64,000 bases of DNA from Bacillota bacterium. Lineage in GTDB: Bacteria > Bacillota > UBA4882 > UBA8346. This document shows, one piece after another, positions 33,658-42,817 of the stretch; the stretch's first letter is position 1, and every line of letters begins with the position of its first letter. The position numbers and the translations under genes are program-made. Location of the stretch: assembly GCA_023426245.1 (NCBI GenBank), contig JAFABB010000030.1:62001-126000 (forward strand). Direction: 5' to 3'. Under the pieces are notes generated by a model. That model made no database searches. It was not told the origin of the DNA and saw only the letters and a program-made list of their open reading frames with translations.

Positions 33658-34071
33658 TTAACTTACACCTTCGGCAAACCATATTTTGATTTCCCGCTCG
33701 GCGCTTTCCGCTGAATCTGAAGAATGAACGATATTTTCGGTTTTGGAAAGGGCAAATTGTCCTCGAATGGTACCCGCCTCCGCTTCTGCCGGATCAGTCG
33801 CCCCATTGATTTTCCGAACCATCTTAATTACATTATCTCCTTCGATAACCAAAGCGCATACCTTTCCCCGGGTAAGGTAATTGACCAATCCTTGAAAAAA
33901 AGGTTTATCTTTATGCTCTGCGTAATGGCTTTCCGTTATTTCTTTGGATGGCCTGACAATTTTTAATGCAATAATGTTAAGCCCTTTGCGCTCATAAATA
34001 GAAATAATTTGACCCATTAATCTTCTTTCCATTGCATCCGGTTTCAACAGTACCAATGATCGTTCCACCAT
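33658..34071 (-). CDS. ndk: Nucleoside diphosphate kinase
   Basis: About 137 residues from the ATG at 34071, which has GGGG 5 nt upstream; a longer frame-open N-terminus starting at 34101 is less likely. ERSLVLLKPDAMERRL opens the protein, and the active-site histidine is in ENIVHSSDSAESAEREI. The usual GTIRGDFG is GTIRGQFALSKT here, a mild deviation. Ndk equilibrates nucleoside triphosphates using ATP. Confidence 0.95.
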   Translation of the reverse strand: MVERSLVLLKPDAMERRLMGQIISIYERKGLNIIALKIVRPSKEITESHYAEHKDKPFFQGLVNYLTRGKVCALVIEGDNVIKMVRKINGATDPAEAEAGTIRGQFALSKTENIVHSSDSAESAEREIKIWFAEGVS

Positions 34072-34164
34072 TTCATCCCCTTTTGTGATTTTGTATGCCA
34101 TTTTGATTATTTTACCTTGGTCTTGGAATCAATTCAACAGATTTGTTGATTCTTTTTTATTTCA

Positions 34165-34852
34165 TCAGCAAACCAGGCATTCCTCCTTACCTCCATGCTC
34201 ATAAAGGATTTTCTTAGCAAGTTTTTTGCCATTTTGAATGTCAAAAACAACGTTGGTTACTCTGGTGTCATATTGGAAGCGAACCCCGTGAGATTCCAAA
34301 TATGACACCATGGGTTTAATCAACGACTCATACTGATTGGACTTAGTAAATTTCAAAGCGGAAAAATCCGACAAACCGTCGATGTGATGAATGAATCTTT
34401 GGATATAGAGTTTCATTTCCAAAGCGCTGTTCCAGTCCTCGAAGGCAAACATGGTCCGCCAGTACAGCCAAAAGTTGGAGGAAAAAAATCTCCGCTGAAC
34501 ACTTCCGAAATTCTCTTGTCATACAAATCTTCATCTCTGGTTAAAAATAGCTTTACAATTTCTAAAGAAGCTTTTGGACTTAAGCCGAATTTCCCATCCG
34601 TATGGGCATCCTCTCCTCGGTTCCGGATGACCCTCATCAACGAATAGTTCGGGTCTTGCTTGTTCAGCCAATAAAATTCATCCAGGACCGAAATCCCTTC
34701 GGCCTCCAAAGAGGGAATGGAACGGAACAAATCCCACAAACACTCGAAATGGTTTTCCATTTCGCGGCCACCACGGATGATAAAACCCTTTTCACTTCAA
34801 AGGGTTTTAAGGGACGGGCAAATGCTTCATAATTGCCGTTGCTGTAATACAT
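34165..34852 (-). pseudogene. Decayed oleate hydratase (MCRA family)
   Basis: The N-terminal MYYSNGNYEAFARPLKPF is that of FAD-dependent oleate hydratases. About 60 residues holding the FAD-binding GxGxxG are deleted: the text jumps to GGREMENHFECLWDLFRSIPSLE, which is in a different frame. A second frameshift near 34455 separates EVFSGDFF from NFWLYWRTMFAFEDWNSALEM. The rest reads YDTRVTNVVFDIQNGKKLAKKI and stops after KEECLVC, roughly at the middle of the ~590-residue family. GGAGGG precedes the original start. It cannot make an active enzyme. Confidence 0.9.
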
Positions 34853-35103
34853 CGCAGTTTATTCCCTCCATTTTTATTTCCAACAAATCCCGCCATTACT
34901 GGATTGCCGTCGGCAATTTGTCTTCTTTTTACAAATCCACGACTTCCGGTAATAATATTATCCCGGCCATCGCCATACTATCCAAGAATTCCAGCCACTT
35001 CGGATACTCAACAAAGATCGCCGGACGTAACCATCAGTGACGGTCTTGTCAAATCATTCCCATCATTATATAATTTCCTCAAAAATAAGGGGGAACCGAT
35101 CGA

Positions 35104-35424
35104 ATGGAACAATTTGATAACGCCACCATCGTAAAAAAAGCCAATGTTTATTTTGACGGTAAAGTAACCAGCCGGACAGTGATTCTGGCGGGTGGAGAAA
35201 GAAAAACCTTAGGCATCATGTTGCCCGGGGATTATGAGTTTGGAACCGGGGATAAGGAAGTGATGGAGATTTTAAGCGGTATATTGGAAGTTTTATTGCC
35301 TGGCAGTACCGGGTGGTTATCTTTAAAGGAAGGAAGCACTTTCGAAGTGCCTGCCCATTCCAAATTTCAGCTGAAGGTCAAAGAAATAACGGATTATTGT
35401 TGCTCCTATGTCAAGAACTTATAA
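35104..35424 (+). CDS. ppnP: Pyrimidine/purine nucleoside phosphorylase PpnP
   Basis: A 106-residue cupin of the YaiE/DUF1255 family that splits nucleosides with phosphate. Recognised by NATIVKKANVYFDGKVTSRTV, GERKTLGIMLPGDYEFGT, EVMEILSGILEVLLPG and the C-terminal FEVPAHSKFQLKVKEITDYCCSY. Full length. AAGGGGGAA lies 8 nt before the ATG. A strong terminator follows. Confidence 0.95.
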   Translation: MEQFDNATIVKKANVYFDGKVTSRTVILAGGERKTLGIMLPGDYEFGTGDKEVMEILSGILEVLLPGSTGWLSLKEGSTFEVPAHSKFQLKVKEITDYCCSYVKNL

Positions 35425-35433
35425 CAGCACAAA

Positions 35434-35463
35434 AACAAACGGTCAAAAACACCGTTTGTTTTT
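35434..35463 (+). terminator. Terminator of ppnP
   Basis: AACAAACGGT and ACCGTTTGTT form a perfect 10-bp stem with a 7-nt loop, then TTT. Confidence 0.85.
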
Positions 35464-35513
35464 ACTTTCAAATTCATTAAAATAGGTTGTCTCAGTTTCA
35501 AATCAACACTTTA

Positions 35514-35684
35514 CTATCGCGCCTTGATTTTTATTACATCAACCCAACGTTCGATTAGCTCTTGACTTTCGATATTATGAATGTTTCCTGAAACGATTAC
35601 CGGATATTCATGGGTAGAGCCGGTCTGAGGCATCGTCTGAATATTGCTATTGCGATCTAAAATTTTAAGTGATAAAACCGCCAT
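35514..35684 (-). CDS. 56-residue small protein, unknown function
   Basis: Begins MAVLSLKILDRNSNIQTMPQ and ends WVDVIKIKAR. An AAAGGAG site lies 8 nt before the ATG, and composition is protein-like, with a mixed-charge C-terminal amphipathic stretch (SQELIERWVDVIKIK). It lies directly beside dispersed repeat copy 4, which is upstream of its ribosome binding site. No family recognised. Confidence 0.6.
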   Translation of the reverse strand: MAVLSLKILDRNSNIQTMPQTGSTHEYPVIVSGNIHNIESQELIERWVDVIKIKAR

Positions 35685-35703
35685 TCCCTTTTCTCCTTTC
35701 CAT

Positions 35704-35810
35704 TTGGTAAAACGTTTATCCTAAGTGATAAAATTAGAAGTGACGTTTTACTTGAGTAGAAAGTTTCACAGCTTATTTTTAGTTCCTTTGGTTATGAAAC
35801 CTTCTACTAG
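35704..35810 (-). repeat. Dispersed two-hairpin repeat, copy 4 (diverged, compensatory)
   Basis: About 107 bp, oriented like copy 3. On the minus strand it starts CTAGTAGAAGG; hairpin 1 pairs GTAGAAGGTTTCA with TGAAACTTTCTAC. These arms differ from the GAGCGTATC/GATACGCTC of copies 1-3 but still pair. Hairpin 2 keeps GTAAAACGT/ACGTTTTAC. The linker is TCAAGT. Confidence 0.85.
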
Positions 35811-35873
35811 ATTTCTAACAGTATATGAAGCATTCAAAGGGACTGGCCATATGAATTTAGAATAAACATTTAG

Positions 35874-36608
35874 TCATTTTGTAGTTTTATAGAGGGCTTT
35901 TTGTAATAATCCTGAAACAGTAGAAAAATGATAACCTTGTCGGGTAAGTACCGGAAGTATGATATTCAAAGCCGTAATCGTATTGGAACGGTTTCCGCCC
36001 TGATCGTGAAAAAGAATAATATTACCTGGTTTAACTGTTTTAATCAAGCGCATTGCAATCGTCTGACCGCTGATGCCGGTCCAATCCCGGCTATCTTGCC
36101 CCCAAGTCCAAATCACAACTTTGTATCCCAGTAAACGGGCAACTTTAACAATTTTATCATCATAAAATCCACTGGTTGGTCGAAACAAGGCCATATTTCC
36201 ACCCGTAATTTCAGCAATGAGCTGATGAGCTTGAAATAAATCTTCCTTTAACTCCTCAAAAGGAATATGATTCACTTCCGGGTGGCTATAGGTATGATTT
36301 CCAATTTCATGCCCTTCGCGATGTTCCCTGAGAACGATTTCCGGATACATCTGGGCTTGTTTTCCCATCACAAAAAAGGTGGCTTTTGCATTATATTTTG
36401 CAAGTAAATCCAGTATCTCCCGGGTGAAAGTCGGACTTGGCCCATCATCAAATGTAAGAGCCAGCAATTTTTCCCGAACACAAACATCCCAAACAATAGC
36501 CCCTATTCGTTCCCATTGCTCCCTGTCTTTATATACCTTAAGCGGACGGTTTGTAAAGGCCATCAAACAGCAAGCCATTATAATCCCGCAGGTTATTCCA
36601 TGAATCAA
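35874..36608 (-). CDS. Polysaccharide deacetylase (NodB homology domain)
   Basis: A 244-residue protein with an N-terminal membrane helix or signal (IIMACCLMAF). NodB motifs in order: LLALTFDDGPSPTFT (metal-binding Asp pair), EIGNHTYSHPEV (His pair), ALFRPTSGFYDD, VIWTWGQDSRDW and IILFHDQGG. These match peptidoglycan/chitooligosaccharide deacetylases of Bacillota, possibly sporulation related. The start is uncertain: TTG at 36608 lacks a clear ribosome binding site; ATG at 36578 has GCGGG 6 nt upstream and would shorten the signal. Confidence 0.88.
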   Translation of the reverse strand: MIHGITCGIIMACCLMAFTNRPLKVYKDREQWERIGAIVWDVCVREKLLALTFDDGPSPTFTREILDLLAKYNAKATFFVMGKQAQMYPEIVLREHREGHEIGNHTYSHPEVNHIPFEELKEDLFQAHQLIAEITGGNMALFRPTSGFYDDKIVKVARLLGYKVVIWTWGQDSRDWTGISGQTIAMRLIKTVKPGNIILFHDQGGNRSNTITALNIILPVLTRQGYHFSTVSGLLQKALYKTTK

Positions 36609-36714
36609 TGACTTTTTAATAAAAATAATCCTGGATCATCCCATGTTCATTAAGTAGCCGGAGGTGCATACCCAACCTCAGCTCCGTTACAGTTTATTCA
36701 TAAGTAAACGCCGG

Positions 36715-38037
36715 TTATGATTGAACATTTGCAGTTTTTTCCCGAGACTCCATTTTATCAATCACCCAAAAGCATAAACTCCCCAGAATACGTAAAACCG
36801 CGCATATGATAAAGGCCCATTGAAAATTCATGATGCTTAAAAGTCCCACTCCGGCAATAGGGGCAATAATTGTAGACAGAGTAATCGCCGTATTGTAATA
36901 AGCAATGTAGGATGTTTTGCGTTCTTCGGGAGTTACTTCCAAAAGTGCGTTGAACAGAGCCAGATTCACTCCTGAGAATATAGCTCCGACCAACAAATTG
37001 AATGCGGAAACAACATATAAACTATGGGAAAATGCATAAATTGCCGGAACGACAAAAATAAAACTACTGGCATAAAACAATGTTTTAAGATTACCATGCC
37101 GACCCAGGATCCTGACCCAAAATCCATAACCGACCAAAGAACCACCGGTATTCATCAGACTCAACACACTAACCCAAAGATTATTCGCATGCAGTACTTT
37201 CACCTGATACCAGCTAAACAAAGGCCAGGCGATCTGCCAACTAAAATAAAACAAAATAGAAGCCATCATATACCGGACAAATCGCGGCTGCGTTGTAAAT
37301 TGGCAAATCAACGAAGAAATGATTTGGGTTGGAGAATTTTTTCTTTTTTGAGTCCTATCAACGCATGAGGTAACACTTTCCTCCGGCTCAGGTTCTTCAA
37401 TCTTACTGAAAACATATAATTCGATCATTCCAAGAATAAAGGCTGTGGTGAAAAAAATCTGATACCCAATGGGATATTTTAAACGATCCAAAACAAGTCC
37501 GGCTATAACAGTCAACGTAGTACCGACCAGATTCATGATCCGGTTTCGAGCAGCAAACGCCGCCACCCGGTACTCAGGAGGAATAATCCGGGAAATAAAA
37601 GATTGCCAAGCCACATTGCCAATGGAACCCGGTAAATTCATTACTGCTATGATCGCCACAAACAGCATCGCTCTTACGGAAGGTTCAAAAAAAGGGATGC
37701 AGGCGACAACCAGGAAAAAACACCGATGAGCCAGCATGAAAACAAAAGTTAAAAACTTCTTTCGGGAACTCCGGTCGATACATCCGGCCAGTGGAATCAT
37801 GGAAAGAAGGCTGACTGCAGCTGGAGCTGAAGACAACAAAGCGACGAGGAATTTAGAAGCTCCCAGCTTGATCGCAAAAATACCCAGAAATGGATTGACC
37901 ATATCCAGGGCAGCCACATTAAACATGCCATGAATCACATTGAGGCTGATATTTCGCTGCAGTTTTTCACTGGGAATGGAAGAATCCGAATTTAAACCTT
38001 GGAAAGCAAGTCCGAATTTGGAGATAAGTTTGCCCAA
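36715..38037 (-). CDS. Major facilitator superfamily transporter
   Basis: About 440 residues from a TTG at 38037 with GGGGAGG 7 nt upstream. About 12 hydrophobic segments, a central cytoplasmic loop near residue 195-220 (EPEPEESVTSCVDRTQKRK), and the MFS-like cytoplasmic motif AGCIDRSSRKKFLTFVF between helices 2 and 3. It lacks the marks of known drug or sugar groups; the substrate is unknown. It is a single gene divergent from the ubiB-like kinase. Confidence 0.82.
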   Translation of the reverse strand: MGKLISKFGLAFQGLNSDSSIPSEKLQRNISLNVIHGMFNVAALDMVNPFLGIFAIKLGASKFLVALLSSAPAAVSLLSMIPLAGCIDRSSRKKFLTFVFMLAHRCFFLVVACIPFFEPSVRAMLFVAIIAVMNLPGSIGNVAWQSFISRIIPPEYRVAAFAARNRIMNLVGTTLTVIAGLVLDRLKYPIGYQIFFTTAFILGMIELYVFSKIEEPEPEESVTSCVDRTQKRKNSPTQIISSLICQFTTQPRFVRYMMASILFYFSWQIAWPLFSWYQVKVLHANNLWVSVLSLMNTGGSLVGYGFWVRILGRHGNLKTLFYASSFIFVVPAIYAFSHSLYVVSAFNLLVGAIFSGVNLALFNALLEVTPEERKTSYIAYYNTAITLSTIIAPIAGVGLLSIMNFQWAFIICAVLRILGSLCFWVIDKMESREKTANVQS

Positions 38038-38213
38038 AGAATATCCTCCCCAACAACAATAAGATGACAATAGAAATGGCGTTTCGATTCCCTACAACTC
38101 AAAATGGGCTAACCCCAAATATTTACTACCGCATGCGCACAAACTAAAATAATGTCTGCTTAAACCTGTCGATTTAATGCAGCTGTCACAAAATTCTAAG
38201 CGCGAGGCACATT

Positions 38214-39878
38214 TTGAAGCCTTTCTTTACAAAACATTATCGGCATTTTCAGCGGTATAATGAGATCATCCGGGTCATCAGCACCCATGGATTCGGCTAT
38301 TTACTGGAGTTAAGCCCTATCCGCAAAGTCATGCGATTGCCCTGGCACCGGAAGACAGGGGACTCCCCCTTACACATTGCCGGGCGATTCCGAATGATGC
38401 TGGCGGAGTTGGGCCCAACCTTTATCAAGTTAGGCCAAGTTTTAAGTACACGCCCCGACTTGCTCCCCGCCCATTTTATATCCCAATTGGAATTATTGCA
38501 AGATCAGGTCCCACCGGTTGGCTTTTTTGAAGTACAGCAAACCCTGGAAACGGAACTAAGACAGTCTTTGGAGTCAATTTTTAAGGCATTCAATTCCACC
38601 CCCCTGGCTTCTGCTTCGATTGGCCAGGTCCATGAAGCCACTTTATTAACGGGGGAGCGGGTGGCTGTCAAAGTTCAACGGCCGGGAATACAGAAAACCA
38701 TTGATACAGACCTGGAAATTATGTATGACGCGGCAGGCTTTCTGGAAGCCCGAACCGATTGGGGTAAGCTTTACAAGATTCAGGATTTTATTAGTGAGTT
38801 TGCCCGTACAATCCGCGACGAACTCGACTACATCATCGAGGCGAAAAACGCCGATCGCTTTCGTGAAAATTTCAAGGACGATAAAGATGTCTTGATCCCG
38901 AAAGTACATTGGAAATTAACTACAAAAAAAGTCTTGGTCCTTGATTACGTTGAGGGTTCGAAAATAAAGGCAACCGCCGAGTTGGAACGAAACGGCATCT
39001 GTAAACCGGAAGCAGCCCGTAAACTATCCAAAGTATTTTTTAAACAGATTCTCATTGATGGATTTTTTCATGCCGACCCCCATCCAGGCAATATTTTGAT
39101 TTCCAAAGAGGGAATTATTCTATTGATGGATTTCGGAATGGTCGGCCGTCTTGACGGATGGTTGAAAGAACGTCTCGTCAAAATCCTCCTGAGTATACTC
39201 CGCAGAGATGTTAATACTCTTTTAATGGTTCTAAGCGAATTTTCAAGCAAGCCGTTGAAAGGGGACCAACACCTTTTAAAACGGGAATTATACTATTTAT
39301 TGGATCGCTATTACAACCGCCCGTTAAAAGACATCGAACTGGGTACCTTATTCCGGGAACTGTTAGAATTCTTCTCCCGTTTTCAGATTCGTCCTCCCCA
39401 AGAACTGATCCTAATTGCCAGATGCTTAGTACTACTGGATAATATTATCACCCAACTTGATCCCGATGCCAGCCTGTTAGAACTGGCGAAACCTTTTGGC
39501 CCACGGTTATTTTTCGAGAAATTCACCCCTCAAAACCTAAAAAAAGCCTTATTAGAATATTTGTTGGATCTTACCACGGTAGTGACTACTCTACCCGGAA
39601 AAGCAACGGAACTGCTGCAAATGGCCGGCGATGGGGAGCTGAAATTAAGAATTGAACAACACCACTTTGACTTACTCATCTCCAGGTTGGTGATTTTGGG
39701 AAACCGGCTTTCATCAAGCATCATTATTGCGGCAATCATCATCGGCTCATCATTGATCTCCTTTAAAACTTCCGCTTCATTATTCGGTCACTTTCCCATT
39801 GCGGAAATCGGGTTTCTCACTGCCCTCGTCATGGGAATATGGTTGTTGATTTCCATGATCCGATCGGGCCGAATCTAA
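38214..39878 (+). CDS. UbiB/ABC1/AarF-family atypical kinase
   Basis: A 554-residue protein with the family hallmarks: KLGQVLSTRPDLLP (KxGQ motif), PLASASIGQVHEATL (A-rich loop), VAVKVQRPGI (catalytic Lys), FHADPHPGNI (HxDxxxxN) and LLMDFGMVGRL (DFG). Two C-terminal membrane helices follow (residues about 500-550). In other bacteria members support quinone synthesis or lipid homeostasis; an anaerobe may use it for membrane lipids. The start is TTG with GAGG 7 nt upstream. Its stop codon overlaps the convergent pseudokinase gene by 4 nt. Confidence 0.93.
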   Translation: MKPFFTKHYRHFQRYNEIIRVISTHGFGYLLELSPIRKVMRLPWHRKTGDSPLHIAGRFRMMLAELGPTFIKLGQVLSTRPDLLPAHFISQLELLQDQVPPVGFFEVQQTLETELRQSLESIFKAFNSTPLASASIGQVHEATLLTGERVAVKVQRPGIQKTIDTDLEIMYDAAGFLEARTDWGKLYKIQDFISEFARTIRDELDYIIEAKNADRFRENFKDDKDVLIPKVHWKLTTKKVLVLDYVEGSKIKATAELERNGICKPEAARKLSKVFFKQILIDGFFHADPHPGNILISKEGIILLMDFGMVGRLDGWLKERLVKILLSILRRDVNTLLMVLSEFSSKPLKGDQHLLKRELYYLLDRYYNRPLKDIELGTLFRELLEFFSRFQIRPPQELILIARCLVLLDNIITQLDPDASLLELAKPFGPRLFFEKFTPQNLKKALLEYLLDLTTVVTTLPGKATELLQMAGDGELKLRIEQHHFDLLISRLVILGNRLSSSIIIAAIIIGSSLISFKTSASLFGHFPIAEIGFLTALVMGIWLLISMIRSGRI

Positions 39879-41284
39879 TCATTCTGGTAGATCTTCCTGG
39901 CAATAGCCAACCATTTTTTCTCTTGATATTCAAGCGTCAGTCTCTCTTTATATCGATGGTTTCTCCACTTTTCGCCCTTCCATTCCCAGCGGCAAACCGA
40001 AACTTCAACAATAGCTTGCTTAAGTGTTCGGGAAATAAGCCGGATTCCTTTAACTTCGGCCAAAGGCCGCATCAAAAGTTCCGTAGCGACTTCTAGTCTT
40101 TGCTCGCGCTCCTTCGCATAATCATACATCATAGAAGAATGGGCCTGTATATTCATCCCGGCTCGCGGAGGACCCGCTTCTACCTGATATAGTTTTTGGA
40201 CTGCGATAATTGGGGCAATTTTTTGATCATTCTTCCCATTCGTTTTGGAACTGATAAGAAATATGAAAAGGGCCAAGAAAATCAATCCGGCTACCGTTCC
40301 CCACACCGGACACCGTATCTTTTGCCAACAAATCTTTCTTTGAAATTTTTTCTGTTCTTTCTTTATAAATACTTGTGCCGCTACTGGAGCCAAAAAACTT
40401 TTTTCTTCCAGCATGTGACGCCAAAAGGCTTCGAATTGTTGGATGGTACCCCGTTTTTCGGGATTGGGATATAATAGAATTTTAATCTGTTCCGCCAGGA
40501 ATGGATGAAGAGAGGGTTGAAAAATCACTGGGGAAATTATGTCACCCTTGAATAAAGCTTTTGTGGGCCAACCAAGCCGCACTTCAAAAGGGATTTTTTT
40601 CGTCAAAGCAAGATAGACAATTAATCCCAAATAGAATAAATCCCCGTATTCGTTTTGCGCCGATCCGTTATATGTTTCCGGTGGCCGGCAATTTTCAAGA
40701 CCCAGCGGAAGCTTAACGAAGGGTTCGGTCAGATATGGTAAATAAAGAGGATCAACCATATAAATGCCATTTGCATCCCAATATAACCGACGCCAATCAG
40801 GCCTTCCAACAACAAAACCAGCCCTGTTAAAATTCTGATAAGCTTGAATCAGTGGATAGAGTCCAGTTATCGTGTGTGCTAAATCCAAAGGAGGCTGATT
40901 TTCAAAAGAACGAAAAAAGCTTTCTCCATTCCGCGATTGCCACCCGAGCCAAAACTTACCACCAAAAAAATCAGGTCCACAGACGCTTAAAATTCCTAAA
41001 TTACTCGTTTCAAGGCATTCTAGAACTTTATTACGCGCTTGTATTCCCGCCCGAAACTTTCCGGCTTCGACGGCCGTGAATTTGGTAACCAACGGTTCAA
41101 AGCGGTAAATTTTCATATTCAGCAGGTTTTTAGCATACCGGATGATATTGCCGTCCTCTTTGCACTCACCTAAAAAAAACCAATGTTCCAAAATACTGCC
41201 CCATCTTTCATTTTTCCATTCGATGGTTGGAAAAGGATAGTAAAGATAGGGTACCCAAAAAAGGCTTCTCAAATAAAAATCCAA
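39875..41284 (-). CDS. Membrane-anchored protein-kinase-like protein, probable pseudokinase
   Basis: A 469-residue protein. A kinase-like fold is suggested by MKIYRFEPLVTKFTAVEAGKFRAGIQARNKVLECL (N-lobe), AGFVVGRPDWRRLYWDANGIYMVDP (in place of HRDxKPxNILxxxxxxxxxxDFG) and EYGDLFYLGLIVYLALTKKIPFE (D-x-Y-x-LG of the F helix). The catalytic HRD Asp and the Gly of DFG are missing. A membrane helix follows at about 338-357, then some 110 probably extracytoplasmic residues. Start is uncertain: TTG at 41284 has only a distant AAGGG. It follows azlD by 25 nt. Confidence 0.55.
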   Translation of the reverse strand: MDFYLRSLFWVPYLYYPFPTIEWKNERWGSILEHWFFLGECKEDGNIIRYAKNLLNMKIYRFEPLVTKFTAVEAGKFRAGIQARNKVLECLETSNLGILSVCGPDFFGGKFWLGWQSRNGESFFRSFENQPPLDLAHTITGLYPLIQAYQNFNRAGFVVGRPDWRRLYWDANGIYMVDPLYLPYLTEPFVKLPLGLENCRPPETYNGSAQNEYGDLFYLGLIVYLALTKKIPFEVRLGWPTKALFKGDIISPVIFQPSLHPFLAEQIKILLYPNPEKRGTIQQFEAFWRHMLEEKSFLAPVAAQVFIKKEQKKFQRKICWQKIRCPVWGTVAGLIFLALFIFLISSKTNGKNDQKIAPIIAVQKLYQVEAGPPRAGMNIQAHSSMMYDYAKEREQRLEVATELLMRPLAEVKGIRLISRTLKQAIVEVSVCRWEWKGEKWRNHRYKERLTLEYQEKKWLAIARKIYQND

Positions 41285-41309
41285 AAATAAAAAGAACCCT
41301 TGAAATTGT

Positions 41310-41618
41310 TCATCCCGGATAAAAGCATAGCATGATCAATGTTACCAGGATTGATGCCAGGATCGACAAAATCACTCCACCCTTCAGCCAGGCGCAGAAG
41401 GCGGCAGTTCCCAAACCGGCCAAAGCGGCCAAAGGTTTACCGGGTGTAGCGTCTACAACTCCGGGAATGATTAATGCGCCTAATGCAGTATATGGAATGA
41501 ATTGCAAAAAACGCTTCAAAAAAGGGGGTAAGGGTCGATCTGCCAAAGTAATTAGAGGAATTAGCCTAGGGATGTAAGTTACGGCCATCATCCCAAAAAT
41601 TATCAACCATATTTTCAT
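41310..41618 (-). CDS. azlD: AzlD-family branched-chain amino acid exporter subunit
   Basis: About 102 residues from an ATG at 41618 (a second ATG is one codon earlier) with GGAGG 3-6 nt upstream. Three to four hydrophobic helices and the family pattern VTYIPRLIPLITLADRPLPPFLKRFLQFIPYTALGALIIPG identify AzlD. It is the small partner of AzlC, encoded just upstream, in exporters of branched-chain amino acids and analogues. Confidence 0.92.
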   Translation of the reverse strand: MKIWLIIFGMMAVTYIPRLIPLITLADRPLPPFLKRFLQFIPYTALGALIIPGVVDATPGKPLAALAGLGTAAFCAWLKGGVILSILASILVTLIMLCFYPG

Positions 41619-41714
41619 CATAATCCTCCATGAATTCGAGTAACATTCTTTACCCTGCGGACACCTACTCATCTTCCTTATGGATGAATGGACCGGAAAT
41701 CCGGGAACAACGCC

Positions 41715-42413
41715 TTAGATAGTATCCTCATCTTTTATCAACACGGCCCCCAAAATTGCTGCGCATACCATTGCAGTAATAATGCTCCAACCGGGAGGCA
41801 TTATTTTCAGCGCAAGGATCAGTAGATGAAGGGCTCCGGAACCGAACGCAAGAAAAACTATGCACCAGGAGCGTTTAAACTGAGGAACCAAAATCGCAGC
41901 GAACATAGCATACAAAGTGATTCCCAAACTCGCCTGGAGAAAAGCGGGCAAAGAAGAACCGACAAGAAACCCGGCAATCGTTCCTCCCACCCATCCACTG
42001 TAGGAAATACCCTCCAACCCTATTAAAAACTTTAACCCATGTTTCTTTGGTAAAGTCGATGCCACTGAAAAAGTCTCGTCCGTTACTCCAAAAGCGACAA
42101 CCGCTAACTGGGGTTTTTTTTCTTCTTTTAAATGGGCAGCCAAAGAAGCACTCATCAGCAAATGACGAAAGTTTAGTAAAAAAGCGGCGATGATGATTTC
42201 CCCCACTGCGGCTCCGGCATTCAATAAACCCAGCGCCATAAATTGGCTGGCACCGGCAAAAACGAACACAGAAAAAGCAATTGTCGGTATAAAGCCTATA
42301 CCACCAGCCTTAGCCATCAGGCCAAACGCCATAGCCATTGGAAAATACCCCAAAAAAATCGGCAGACCGGTCTTCATGCCTTCTTTGATTTCGAGTCGCC
42401 TAAAACCCATCAT
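41715..42413 (-). CDS. azlC: AzlC-family branched-chain amino acid exporter subunit
   Basis: A 232-residue membrane protein with AzlC motifs: GLPIFLGYFPMAMAFGLMAKAGG, FVFAGASQFMALGLL, LLNFRHLLMSASL and VTDETFSVAS. AAGGAG lies 5-8 nt before the ATG pair at 42413/42410. It forms the AzlCD exporter with the next gene. Confidence 0.93.
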   Translation of the reverse strand: MMGFRRLEIKEGMKTGLPIFLGYFPMAMAFGLMAKAGGIGFIPTIAFSVFVFAGASQFMALGLLNAGAAVGEIIIAAFLLNFRHLLMSASLAAHLKEEKKPQLAVVAFGVTDETFSVASTLPKKHGLKFLIGLEGISYSGWVGGTIAGFLVGSSLPAFLQASLGITLYAMFAAILVPQFKRSWCIVFLAFGSGALHLLILALKIMPPGWSIITAMVCAAILGAVLIKDEDTI

Positions 42414-42454
42414 TTTATCTCCTTGTTACTCCCAACAGGGTGTCCAAATTCCAA

Positions 42455-42817
42455 CTAAGGGATTATTTCCAACCAGTAACCATCGGGATCTTCAATAAAA
42501 TAAATCCCCATATCCTTATTTTCATAACAAATACATCCCATCTGTTGATGAAGTTGGCGGGCAGCTTGAAAATCATCAACTTTAAAGGCTAGATGAATCT
42601 CGTTGTCGCCTAGATTATAAGGTTCTTTGCGTTCCCGTAACCAGGTTAATTCCAGTTGGTGCCCGGTCTGACCGTCACCTAAAAATACGAGAATAAAGCT
42701 TCCGTCGGAAGCTTCTCTTCTCTGGATCTCCTTTAGACCAAGGACCTCTTTGTAAAAAGTCATACTCTTTTGAAGATCCAGCACATTAAAATTGTTATGA
42801 TTCATGGCAAATTTCAT
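42455..42817 (-). CDS. VOC-family (glyoxalase-like) protein
   Basis: About 120 residues from the ATG at 42817, with GGAGGG 7 nt upstream. FNVLDLQKSMTFYKEVLGLKE, the GHQLELTW metal ligand region, EIHLAFKVDD and the C-terminal DPDGYWLEIIP show two betaalphabetabetabeta modules. It is close to lactoylglutathione lyase GloA-like proteins, with His/Glu ligands in place. In Bacillota lacking glutathione the substrate may be another thiol adduct. It precedes azlC in the same direction. Confidence 0.9.
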   Translation of the reverse strand: MKFAMNHNNFNVLDLQKSMTFYKEVLGLKEIQRREASDGSFILVFLGDGQTGHQLELTWLRERKEPYNLGDNEIHLAFKVDDFQAARQLHQQMGCICYENKDMGIYFIEDPDGYWLEIIP

